Source: Siderastrea siderea
Taxonomy: Eukaryota; Cnidaria; Anthozoa; Scleractinia; Rhizangiidae
Direction of reading: 5' to 3'
Assembly: GCA_964030785.1 (NCBI GenBank)
Contig: OZ034967.1
Coordinates: 53,163,533 to 53,227,532, forward strand
Length of the DNA: 64,000 nucleotides
Numbering within the stretch: the stretch's first letter is position 1; every line of letters begins with the position of its first letter. Position numbers and translations under genes: made by a program. Below the pieces are notes generated by a model. That model saw only the letters and a program-made list of their open reading frames with translations, did no database searches and was not told the DNA's origin. This document shows, in pieces, positions 14,105-24,203 of this stretch.

Positions 14105-14245
14105 GGGTTAGACAATGAACGCTCGTGTCCTATGGGATATAGTGTCCCGAGCGAAGATAGCATGCCACTCGGCCTGCGGGCTCGTGGCATTCTATCTTGC
14201 GAGGGACGCTATATCCCATAGGACACAAGCGTTCATTGTCTAACC
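14105..14245. repeat. Long hairpin, third family, copy 4 (inverted)
   Basis: Inverted copy: the arm variant with GTGTCCCGAGC comes first. The sequence downstream is the reverse complement of what precedes the other copies. Confidence 0.8.
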
Positions 14246-14859
14246 GTCTTAGAACATGGTCACACTCACGAAGAATTTCGTTTTTGCGTGCAGATTGTAT
14301 TTTTGCATTTTAATTTTTTAGTTCTCACCTTGAAATCACGTTGCTATTTTGTTTACAATATTTTTGCTATTGTACACACGCCTTTGAGTTGCAATGTTTT
14401 ACTGAGAGTGCTTCACCGCGCGGTTTATCGCAGTTGATGCGTAAACAGCCATGAGCCAATACACGGACTGAGGAACTCGAGGCAGTGATTGCCCCACAAG
14501 ATTTACTAGATTTACACTGGTGAGTGTTTCTAGCCGTTGAAGCTGTTGTTTTTATCGATCTAGTTATAAATATTCACAGAAAATTTGTGCATTCATTAGT
14601 AAATTCTACTTAGTCATTAGTATGCTCTATATAGAGTATGCTAATGAGGCTTCCAAACAAAGGAAAACAATGCCTCATTAGTATGCTCTATATAGAACCA
14701 CTAAGAATGCAGAAATTCTCTGTAATTTTACCCCGCACTTTCCCTGTGCTTCAAAGCCCCCGCCACTTTACATGATTTAAGACAGTGTATGAAATATAGA
14801 GCATCGAAATGCTGGACACTGATTGGCTGAGTGGGTGTGACCATGCTCTAATTGGCAAT

Positions 14860-14867
14860 TATAAATA
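14860..14867 (+). promoter_or_regulatory. TATA box of the 5'-nucleotidase gene
   Basis: TATAAATA lies 59 bases before the start codon at 14926, leaving room for a leader of about 35 bases. The repeat composite ends only about 10 bases upstream, so any distal promoter elements would lie in repeat DNA. Confidence 0.55.
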
Positions 14868-14925
14868 GTTTTGAAAAACACTGTCAAGGTCAATTGCTCT
14901 TACAAACACTGCGATAACGATAAAC

Positions 14926-17754
14926 ATGGAGGTGGCACTTGTCAAAGTAACCATCTTCGCCTTTCTACTTTCATTTCTCTTCTCCTTGGCGCAAGGATAT
15001 TCACTTACTCTCATTCACACGAACGACAATCATGCTCGCTTTGACGAAACCGATACCTACGGCTATTTTTGTCTTCCCAAGGATGGCCAAGCAGGGAAGT
15101 GTTTTGGAGGAATGGCGCGCAAAGCAACGATGATCAAACAAATTCGTTCTAAGGAGCAGAACGTGCTGCTTCTTTCTGCTGGAGATGTGTTTACTGGGAC
15201 AATATGGTACCGAGTTTTCCGTGGAAATGCCACATGGAAGTTCATGAACAAACTTGGATACGATGCTATGGTGAGTTGGAAACCCAGGGGGGGACGTGCC
15301 TCTGATTATCTTATGGTTTCAGGGTCATCACTCTTCTTTTCTGTGAAGGAGTAAGAGACCTAGCGGTACGCCTTACCCAATATTCCGGCGACTACCTCAC
15401 CCCCCTTCTGGGAGTGGCAACAACAATCTAGTAGGTGGAAATCTAATAGGCAAATATAACGAGTTTTATTTGCCTGTGATGTACACACCCCCGCTATTTC
15501 GATCTCCGCTATCTCTAAATTTTTTTTCTATTTGTTTGTTTGTTTGGTTTCCGTGCTCGTTCGCCATAGTCAGCATAGTGGCTTCAACTGTACATGTCAG
15601 CTCTCACGCCTTTGTTTTGATATTCACGCCTGAATACGGTATTTTATATGTAAATGTGGGGCGTTAACAAAACCAGGAACATGGAACATTCCGGAACATC
15701 CCGGAACATTCCGGAACATTCCGGAACATGGCAAATTATCACAAAACAAATGAAAAAAAAGTATTAATATAATTCTGATCGTCGATAAAAGATAATAAAT
15801 AAAATAAAATAGAATAAAATAAAATAAAATAAAATAAAATAAAATAAACGATGTAGAATAAATGGATAAACAAATATATGCATCTGTGACTAAATGAACG
15901 AATATACTAACTCTGGCTAAATGCGTCTCATTTCTTGAATTCAAAAATATCTCGGATAACATCGAGGCTTTATTTGGGGTATCGAGAGACGGTTTACTTG
16001 ATACAGGAAAATTAAAGCATTTTCTCAGCCACGCATGCAGTAGTCTCCTTTGGCGTTGCATGAAGACACTAAGAACGGCTGCATAGGAGAGTGCGCATGC
16101 AGTCACGCAGTTCCACTTTCCTAACACGTTTTTGAGTTTCCTGGTCTCATCATTCGGTTGTTTACGGACGTTTTGTGTTTAAGTTAATTTCCAAAGTAAA
16201 AGTGTGCAGAGATGAATGAACCTAAATAATACCAACCAAAAAAAAAGGAGTCCACCCTACATTAAATATCGTTTGTCAAACCAGCTGCTAATTATTCTCT
16301 TTGTTCGTCTACACAATCTCTTCTGTTCCTTCCAAAAGTCAGCTGTTCTACACTTGGGGATCGCACCTTCTAAGATAACAATTTCCCTCCCTTTCTTACT
16401 CTGCAACTGAAAAAAGGTACTGCTTTCGGTGAAGGTTTGTGTTTCAAACTGAAATATCCGACACAAAAATTATATCAGTTTTTTAGTTTATTTACTATTT
16501 TTATAAATTCTTACCTTTGTCTTTTCTCCGCCGTAATGATGAGTTAATTTGATGTAGTTTTACTTTTGTTCAGTTTTTCTACAAATCCAGATCTTTGTCA
16601 CAGATCTGGTAACTCTCACTGGTTACTATGTGGCTTAATCAATTTTTTTAAATTCATGGGGAGGCCAAGAATAAGGCAAGAAACCAACACGGAAGAAAAT
16701 CACGTGATAAAATTGGCGGGAAAGTACTACTGTTACACCTTACTTTAAATTTTGTTTGTTTGTTTGTTCGTTTGTTTTTTGGTTGTTTCTTTAATCGTTT
16801 TCTCTTGAAATCCTTCTTTCTCTTTTTTTTTTCATTTATTTGTGATAATTTGCCCTGTTCCGGGATGTTCCGGAATGTTCCGAAATGTTCCGGGATGTTC
16901 CGGAATGTTCCGAAATGTTCCGGGATCTTCCGGAATGTTCCATGTTCCTGGTTTTGTTGACGCCCGTAAATGCAATAGATCATGTAACAACCCCTAAAAG
17001 TGCTTTTTAATGCTAAATGACACTTTAATCTGCAGAAATCCGGCTCATGTAGGAGTATAAAGAAAACCTAAAACAACCCACAGAGAGATGTGATGCATCA
17101 TCGGGCCATTTAATTACGTTGGCCTTTGAGAGTATTAAAGCTAGCCTGGAGTTGACTTTATTTTGTTACATAGGTTCCTGCTGTTGATAATTGCTTTCGA
17201 TATGTAAATTATTACGATGAGAAACTTGCTAGGATGAGAACAACAAGATTTGCATTTGAAAAGCAGTGAGCAGGAAGTCAACTCTAGCTACACTTCCACT
17301 CAAAGCCCAGGCCATTAAGGGCACAACTATAAAATAGACTCACCGTTACGATTCATCGTTAGAATTCATAACAGCAGCAACGGACGTAACTAGTGAAGAA
17401 ACGTTTCCCTACACTTTAGGATATTTCAGTTTTCTTGTAGTAAACCCAGGTTTTCCACAAAGAGCACAGAGTTTAAATTTTTGACCTTTCGAACTCAAGA
17501 TGAAAGGCTTTAAACTATGTTATACTAGTGACATGCACGTTGTTATGAAGTCGAGGGTTAGTTGCTAAAACTAGATAAGTGCAACTGCTTCTACATCTGC
17601 TTCAAGACTTTCAGTGGATGATTGCCCGAGGGTCAACGTTACAATTGCACAAGGGGCCGTTTCATATTGTATGATCATATTGCTGATCACCGGTTTAGAC
17701 CAGCTGTTCCTCTGTGTTCAGCTGATTGGTTTTTTTCATCAGGAGAAATAAACA

Positions 17755-17796
<42 letters not shown>

Positions 17797-20700
17797 TAAA
17801 TCATCACTCCTCTCCGTCCCAAAGGGGGACATAGGGCGTCCACAAATGGTTTCCATTCCTGCCGACCTTAAGCAGCTGTTTTAGCTTCGCTCCAGGAAAT
17901 GGACAACGAACATTCGTTGTTTGATTGAACAACTAAACATTCCACCCCCCACAATTTGAGCCAATCATTGTTGGGTACAATACAATAGCATCTCAGCGTA
18001 AGGTGGAGTGTGATATGATTGTTTCTTGTTCCAAGAGAATCCTACTACTTGAGACCTAAACCACAGAGTATTGACAGCACTGGGCCACCTGCAGCATTTG
18101 CAGCGTTCTCCAGGATCTATTGGCTTGGAGAAACAATATATAAAGAACACAAACAATGCACTTAGCCTTAAAAACAAAAGAATTACAGATTACGGACAAC
18201 GAATGCAAATTGAGTTTTTGAAGTGCTGCGGGCCTACTGACAGTTTTCCTCTTACTTCAACAGGCCCTTGGAAATCACGAATTTGATGACGGTGTCGACA
18301 ACTTGGTGTCGTTCCTTAGGCAGGTGAATTTCACAGTTGTGGCCTCAAATCTGAATGTGAGCCAGGAACCAAAGTGGCCCAATCCTCCTCTGTTTGTAAA
18401 GCACAAGGTTTTTGATGTTGGGGGCGAGAAGATAGGCCTTGTGGGATACACCCTACAGAAAACCGCAGAGTAAGGACATTAAATTTGCTATTGGTACAAG
18501 TTTAGAGAGTTTGCTTGACAATCAAGACGGTTTATCTTTGGTAGTCATTTCTTTCTCGACAAATATATCTTTGATCATCAAGTGTCAAGGTGAATGGTCA
18601 TCGAGATTGTCAATGTGAATGGTCTCTATAGAGCTTAACGTGTTTAAGACAATTTTAGAAGAGAAAGTAAGGTTGTTGAGGCTAAACGCTTGTGGGATCG
18701 TGCACTCAAAAGTACCTGAAGAAACTTTTACTAGCTGTACTGGTTGAAATATTGAAATATTATTTCACGAGCGCGCCTTTTGATATTTAGTTGAAAAATA
18801 ACTAGCGCCGAGTTAATCATAACCACCTCACATGCAACAATATGCGAGTGGGGTAATTGTTTATGAAATTTTCAGCTACCATAATCATTGCTAAACGTTT
18901 TAGCCATATCTTTCTCTTTTAAATTGCAGAATTGCTATTCCCGGTCCAGGTCCCAATGTCAAGTTCCTTCCAGAGGTGGAGTCTGTGAGAAGTGCTGTGG
19001 AGGAACTGAAGAAGCAAAACATCGATAAGATCATTGCCGTTGGTCACTCGGGTATTGAGATGGACAAAAAGATCGCCAAGGAAGTGGATGGGGTGGATAT
19101 TGTGGTGGGCGGACACAGTCACACTTTCTTGTACACAGGTAAGGTGGTGGGGCGGGCGAAACGTGGTTCACGCGTTGTGAAAAACAATGGGAAAGGCTCT
19201 CAATTCTCTTCTCACGTTGCATTTTTGTCCATACGGTACACTGTTGCGGTGAAACAGAGCGAGCTAACTACCCATGCTCGCGATGTACGGCTTCCCTTTC
19301 AAGCATTAACTATCATTTCGGTGTGAGTGATTTGGATATTCGTTAGACAGGTGGTATTCGAGTGGATTGCGGCCTAATGTTGGTGGAAGGGCTTTCGTGT
19401 TTTGTGGGTCCCCTGAACAATAGCCTCTGGAGCCACAGTGGCTCACCCTCCTGCTATTACCTGCAGGATCACCCTTAGCTTGGCGGTAAGGTCGACGAGT
19501 CTTCGATGGGAAGGAATCAAACTAAGTACAATCCAAAGCAAAGTCCCCAACAGTGGAACGAGTGTCAACGGCTATGTCTGCAACAGACGATGGCTCAGTA
19601 CAGTCGTCAAGGCTTTCTTGCCACTGAATCTAGATCCACCTTTTGCCAAGAAAAGTTTTTTTGCCGTCGTAGCGTACCCAAAATTTGATTGATACAGAGA
19701 ATTGGCCACAGAAAAGAAATTCAAAAGCTGACGTTTCGAGCCTTAGCCCATCGTCAGAGCGGACGCGCTTAATTAATGTTAATCAGCCGTGTCATTCAGG
19801 AAGAGTAGTAAATACAGACATCGGAGCTAACACACAAAACAACTTCCTCCCTTGTTCAATATGTTGGATTGGACAGCTAGGGAGTTACAATTCCTGCATT
19901 TTAAGCAGCTTAATTTCTCAGCGCATAGCCATGTAACTGAAAAATACGCCCAGTAGGTTTTTGTTGATACCTTTTCTGCCCCGTGAAAATATTTACTGTA
20001 ACATCATGGGGAAAATAAATTGATTGATTGAATCCTGTTCTCTTCTTTCTGGCCTCCGTTTCCTTCTTAATGGAACATAGAAAGTTATCACAGACTGGAA
20101 TAGACTACCATAATCATGCACTTTTATCTCCTACCTCATTTAGGCACACCACCTTCTACAGAAGAACCCAAAGGGCCATATCCTGTGTTAGTTACACCGG
20201 ACAGCAACCCAGCAGTCAAGGTACCCGTGGTCCAGGCGTTCGCTTATGGCAAATATTTAGGCCACCTAAAGGTTGAATTTGATGATAAGGGTCAGGTGAC
20301 CTCCTGGAGTGGCAGCCCCATACTGCTGAACAATTCAGTAGCAAAAGATCCAGCTGTTCAGCAGATGGTCCAACAGATGAAGGTTGAAGTGGACAAGGTG
20401 GCAGAGGTGAGAACTGCGGTATTTGATTCTCTAACTTCTTACCGACCTTTAGCCTGAGAAAACAGCCGACGTTTCCCGAGTAACGAGCGCAGAAATTCCA
20501 TACTGATGACGCGCCACTACCCAGATCTTGCATGGTAGTGCTTCTGATTGGTTGAAAGAAAAATTCCCTCAATTCAATCAGAAGCACTACCAAGATCTGG
20601 GTAGTGGCGCGTCATCAGTATGGAATTTCTGCGCTCGTTGCTCAGACGTCGTTTTGAGAGGGCTCAAGTGGCAACCTCGGAAAACGTCGGCTGTTTTCTC

Positions 20701-23700
20701 AGGCTAACCGACCTTCTGTGTCAAGCCCCTTTGGAAGCGAGTGTGTCCAACTTTATATGCAACAGAATGGTTGAGACGAGGATGGTAATTATAAATTGTG
20801 GGTTTGTGTTCAGGGTGACAGAAATTAGAGACAATCGCGGTTGTATGTTGCCTCCTCTCGTTTACACTGCACGAAAATTTGGCTTTGACCATCTTTGGTT
20901 CGCATCAAAGGTGTAAGAAAGTTGCACTACTATCTTTGACAGGCGAATCAAAGGTGTTGGAGGGTCTTGGAGCACATTTTCATCTTTGACATAACTTTCA
21001 CGCGCATCAAAGATACCGGCCAAACCTTTGATGCGAAGAAAAGGTCGTCAAAGGTACCTTTGACGCACATTCGAAAGTAACCGCGATAGCTTTGATACAG
21101 GTCAAAGGTGTACTGCATTTGACGCAAATCAAATACGGCCTTTGGCAACTTTTGACACGAGTCAAAGGTTTGGTAAAGACAGCCTTAATCACCTGTAACA
21201 TATGTCAAAGGTGAGTGGTAAAGGCGAATTTTCGTGTAGTGTTTAAAATATTTTCAAGCCACAATAACCAGAGAACGGAGATCGGTAAAAATAAAAATGT
21301 CTAGTGTTTTTCTTGTGTTTTTCTTTTTGTGCGCTGTACCAGCAAATCACAATTGCATTTACTAACATCAATGCTTTAACACAAAAACCAAAGTATTAAC
21401 TCTGCCAATCATAACAGACACAATTTACCCAGCGAACCAATAAGAACTTGGCGTCAAGTGAACTCCCTTGCGAGCAAATCACGATTGGTTTTGGCTTGAT
21501 GTATGATTGGTTTAAAAAAGGGCACACGTTTTTTCACCCAATCAGCCAATCACAAGGGGTAGCAAACAAAACTAAAACAAGCGCAAATGACTTTCTAAAC
21601 TAAACTGGAAATCGCTCTTATATATCGAGCTAAGAACTGACAGACGTCTTAATTTTACTATATCTCAAACGACAACTTTATCCTTTGTTCCCCACTTGCT
21701 TCACAGGTTAAGTTGGGAACCAGCTTCGTCTTCCTCGATGCAAGACAACCAGAGTGCAGGCTCAAAGAATGCAATTTAGGAAACGTTGTTGCAGATGCCA
21801 TGGTGTTTTACTATGCAAACCTGACGGCTAATGATGCACGATGGACGGATGCAAGCATTGCAATTCAAGACATTGGGGACATTACCTCATCGATTGCCGT
21901 AAGAGGTAATATTTTAATATTTGTCTCGCATCAGGTTTTGTACTTCTGTATTAAAATGGTAGCGAACAACGTCGAGGCATCGGACGTTAATCACTGTATT
22001 TCTTACCGTCGTCGACACTTCTTCTTTTTCTTACGACTTCCAAATATGTCTTGGCTTTGTAGCTGGTTTAATAACTGGCCAGTTAATAATAGTCATTCCG
22101 TCAGTCAGTCAGTCTGTTAGTTAGTCATTTCGACAGTCAGTCAGTCACTCAGCCAGTCAGTCGATCAGTCAGTCAGTCAGTCAGTCAGTCAGTCAGTCAG
22201 TCAGTCAGTCAGTCAGTCAGTCACAAAAAGTTGGATTCCTTTTTGGATTTGTCAGCTACGTTGATGAAGTAAATTGGCCCCGTAAAAAATTCACGAGCTA
22301 AACCTTAGCCCTTCTCCAAGACTTGTGGGGTGTCTGGACTGTGTAGTTTATAAATTGAACAGTGGAGCTACGCTATTGGCGGAAACATTGCAACGAAAAA
22401 AAGAACAAATTAGTAGAATGGGAAACGTAAGGACTTTGGTTTGCTCTTGTTTGTCTCCTGTTTCACCGTGTGCACTGTTGTTTCATCATCTTACTACAGC
22501 TATTCAAACAAAATTAAGAGTACCATGAGCGAAGAGCCAAATCTGTCATCTGTCGCCTGGAAATAACACGTAAAACAAGTTGATTCTGATTTGACAAGGG
22601 AATACCCTGGTGCAGAGGTTTTTCTTTTTTCTTCGCTAGGAACGGCGAAGCCACGAAAGCGTGATGCAGCGAAGACGCGAAGAAAAAAAATTCAAAGATC
22701 ACGTTAAAGAAGCCCTCTGGCACCCAGGGTAATAAGAACCGTAACAGTGAAATAATCCAAGGAAACTAAGCACAGGCGTTTGTGAGCCACGGAATGGCAA
22801 CCGGAAGTAGAATGCTTCCCTTTTGACGCATTTTGATACCATCACCTCCATAAAGGCAAGTTAAGGGACACAAAAAAACAGGAGTTTTCCAGCCTTTGGT
22901 GAGGAGCAAAAACTCCCGGCTCAAGAACGTCTGTGTTTAATATTGGGATTAATGATAAAGGGCCTCGTTATCACCTTAGCCCTAACGGCATTTTTAAGAA
23001 TTACAAGGTTTTGTAATTTTATCTTTTATCTCATAGATCCTGTTAATTATATTCATGTCACGAACAGTCTGCCCTACTACAAGCAAACAGTGGATGTTGT
23101 GGAACTGAAAGGGAAGGACCTCCGTAAGGTCTTTGAACAAGTGGCTTCAGTGTACGATAAAGACAAACCCAGCAAGTCATTCCTGCAAGTCTCAGGTATT
23201 ACTACTTTTAGAATTAACAGAAATAAACAATGCCAACCATACAAAAGTAAACAACCAAACAAAGTCTTAGTTAAACAAAGTCTCAGTCCTACAAGTCTCA
23301 CGTACTATCACTCTCAAATTTAAAAAAAATCAATGTCACCCATAATCGCGTAAATAAACAAACAAAAAGGGTACCATCTACAGGAACCTTGTACCCAGGG
23401 TCTGTCTCCAAACAAATACTCGTCGCGTGATCATAATGTCCATAATGACCATAATGTATTTTACACCCCGAGGGGAGGGAGAACAACGGCGGGGTACCTA
23501 GGGCCCCTGGGGCTTTTCTTATTTGTTCTGTTCGAGTGCTTGATCTCATTAACCCACGAGAAAGATCAGCAAGAGTGAGCCATCGGTAATGATTTTATCA
23601 TTGCACTGATTACAGAAATTATGTGACAATGTAAAGAAAGAAATTTGCAGCTGATAAATGCCAAAGGCCTAATATATATCACTGTTACGTACTTAAAGTT

Positions 23701-24203
23701 ATGCACAGCGAAAAACAAGGATCTCGTCTTCTGTAAGGTTACACACTTAATAATGAGATCGAAGCAGTTTTAAGAAACCTTCCTTCTTGCTTTGCTTTTC
23801 AGGGCTCCAGATACAGTACGTATTGAAAAAACCGTCTGGAATAAGAGTGGGGGATATCAAAGTCCGCTGCGCAGCCTGTCAAGTTCCTGTTTATGAACCA
23901 TTGGACGAATCCGCTGTGTACAAAGTACTGCTAACGTCATACTTGGCTAACGGCGGGAGGGGCCTGGGCATCGAAAAGATGAGACTTTCCCATCACGTCG
24001 GAAATCTCACTTATGATGTGGCAACCATGAATTACTTCATGGCCAAATCTCCTATTATGACGGGAGTGGAGAATAGGATCACTTTTGTGCACGAGGAGGA
24101 TGAGAAACCCGTAATATGTGCTGCCGCAGGAAATATACAAGCTTTGAATATGCTGTTGACTCTTGCTGTGATGGCATATTCAGCAATAAGACATGTTGCG
24201 TAA
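14926..24203 (+). CDS. NT5E: Ecto-5'-nucleotidase (CD73-like), 7 exons
   Basis: The exons are 14926-15270, 18264-18469, 18930-19138, 20144-20406, 21707-21905, 23037-23195 and 23803-24203. They join at GT-AG sites into one 593-residue frame (human CD73 has 574). Residues 1-23 form a signal peptide. The N-terminal metallophosphatase half keeps the metal ligands: HTNDNH, the Asp in SAGD, GNHEFD, GHSG and GGHSH. The tail after about residue 570 is hydrophobic, as for a GPI signal. The family hydrolyses extracellular nucleoside monophosphates at the cell surface. The C-terminal substrate domain is odd. The NGGGIR motif reads DIGDIT, PFGGT reads PYYKQT, and FLANGGDG reads YLANGGRG. The Cys pair equivalent to human 365/387 is replaced by Ala and Ala, while the other three pairs remain. 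The protein may be an altered-specificity or catalytically weak paralogue. The family call is near certain; the activity is open. Confidence 0.93.
15676..15730 (+). promoter_or_regulatory. Heat-shock-element array, left terminus
   Basis: From 15683 to 15729 the sequence follows the 5-base register gGAAc aTTCc gGAAc, with one aTCCc unit. The contiguous alternating nGAAn/nTTCn units are the binding grammar of heat-shock factor. Binding is inferred, not shown. Confidence 0.55.
15795..15848 (+). repeat. (TAAAA)n microsatellite
   Basis: About ten AAAAT units with one interruption, inside the 15658-16965 element. Confidence 0.9.
16856..16948 (+). promoter_or_regulatory. Heat-shock-element array, right terminus
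   Basis: About 18 five-base units alternate gTTCc with gGAAt, gAAAt or gGGAt. It is the inverted counterpart of the left array, but longer, with a 30-base higher-order repeat. Six or more intact nTTCn units fit the heat-shock-factor grammar. Confidence 0.55.
17755..17797 (+). repeat. (ATT)n tract after a retroelement-like tail
   Basis: The tract follows AGAAATAAACACATT, a common form of non-LTR retrotransposon 3' end. The stretch 16974-17750 otherwise holds no recognisable feature. Confidence 0.6.
19680..20036 (+). mobile_element. Retroelement remnant in NT5E intron 3
   Basis: AAAGCTGACGTTTCGAGCC followed by CCATCGTCAGAGCG (about 19723-19762) is a word pair common at the ends of Penelope-like and related retroelements. 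At about 20010-20035 GGGAAAATAAATTGATTGATTG looks like a 3' tail. No coding region survives. The two pieces may belong to different elements. Confidence 0.35.
20450..20706. mobile_element. 257-bp MITE with 9-bp target duplication (Mutator-type)
   Basis: The sequence is a long near-palindrome. It starts TAGCCTGAGAAAACAGCCG and ends CGGCTGTTTTCTCAGGCTA, and the arms stay paired nearly to the centre (AGATCTGGGTAGTGGCGCG and complement). ACCGACCTT stands at 20441-20449 and again at 20707-20715, an exact 9-base target duplication. Nine bases is typical of Mutator/MULE elements. It carries no coding sequence and lies in intron 4 of the nucleotidase gene. Confidence 0.85.
20880..21230. repeat. Dense TCAAAG/CTTTGA array in NT5E intron 4
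   Basis: About 18 copies of TCAAAG or its complement occur in 350 bases, in mixed orientation, often as TTTGACGCxxATCAAAGG. The words overlap TCF/LEF sites (CTTTGAT) and nuclear-receptor DR1-like sites (GTCAAAGGT). The region may equally be a decayed simple repeat. Function is unknown. Confidence 0.5.
22101..22222 (+). repeat. (CAGT)n microsatellite
   Basis: More than 25 CAGT units with a few substitutions in the first half and a perfect run in the second half. It sits in intron 5 of the nucleotidase gene. Confidence 0.95.

Larger units (their letters stand above)
9411..14850. repeat. Composite repeat: ~1-kb tandem units with inverted terminal copy
   Basis: The block starting TTAGAACATGGTCACACC occurs at about 9413, 11544 and 12541, and in inverted form ending near 14850. 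The 11544 and 12541 starts are 997 bases apart. One unit holds a TATA-rich palindrome (CATACTAATGA repeated around CTATATAGAG), then a ~450-base block starting TGCAATCTTACGG, then a ~140-base hairpin. A partial unit spans about 10930-11543; full units are 11544-12540 and 12541-13542. The inverted, internally deleted unit is 14105-14850. Unique DNA sits at 13543-14104. The outer ends at 9411 and 14850 are inverted repeats of each other, so the whole 5.4 kb could be one composite element. No target duplication is obvious. Confidence 0.7.
15658..16965. mobile_element. 1.3-kb transposon with heat-shock-element termini (NT5E intron 1)
   Basis: The ends are inverted: GGGCGTTAACAAAACCAGG at the left and CCTGGTTTTGTTGACGCCC at the right. 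They are followed inward by arrays of GGAACATTCC. GTAAATGT at 15650-15657 and GTAAATGC at 16966-16973 fit an 8-bp target duplication with one mismatch. The interior holds a TAAAA microsatellite and no transposase, so the element is non-autonomous. Eight-base duplication suggests a hAT-like element, but the termini are not a textbook match. It lies wholly inside intron 1 of the nucleotidase gene. Confidence 0.75.

Noticed and set aside
16654..16983. Frame with repeated IPEHFGTFRN
   Set aside because: It is a read-through of the HSE-like 10-base repeat; the 30-base period makes any frame look like a repetitive protein.
21390..21560. Cluster of CCAAT/ATTGG words in NT5E intron 4
   Set aside because: Such words are common in nearby dispersed repeats (for example 9300-9360 and 11560-11580); without conservation data this is not evidence of a promoter.
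22101..22222. Regularly spaced short repeats that might suggest a CRISPR-like array
   Set aside because: It is a perfect tetranucleotide microsatellite in an intron of an animal gene, with no spacers.
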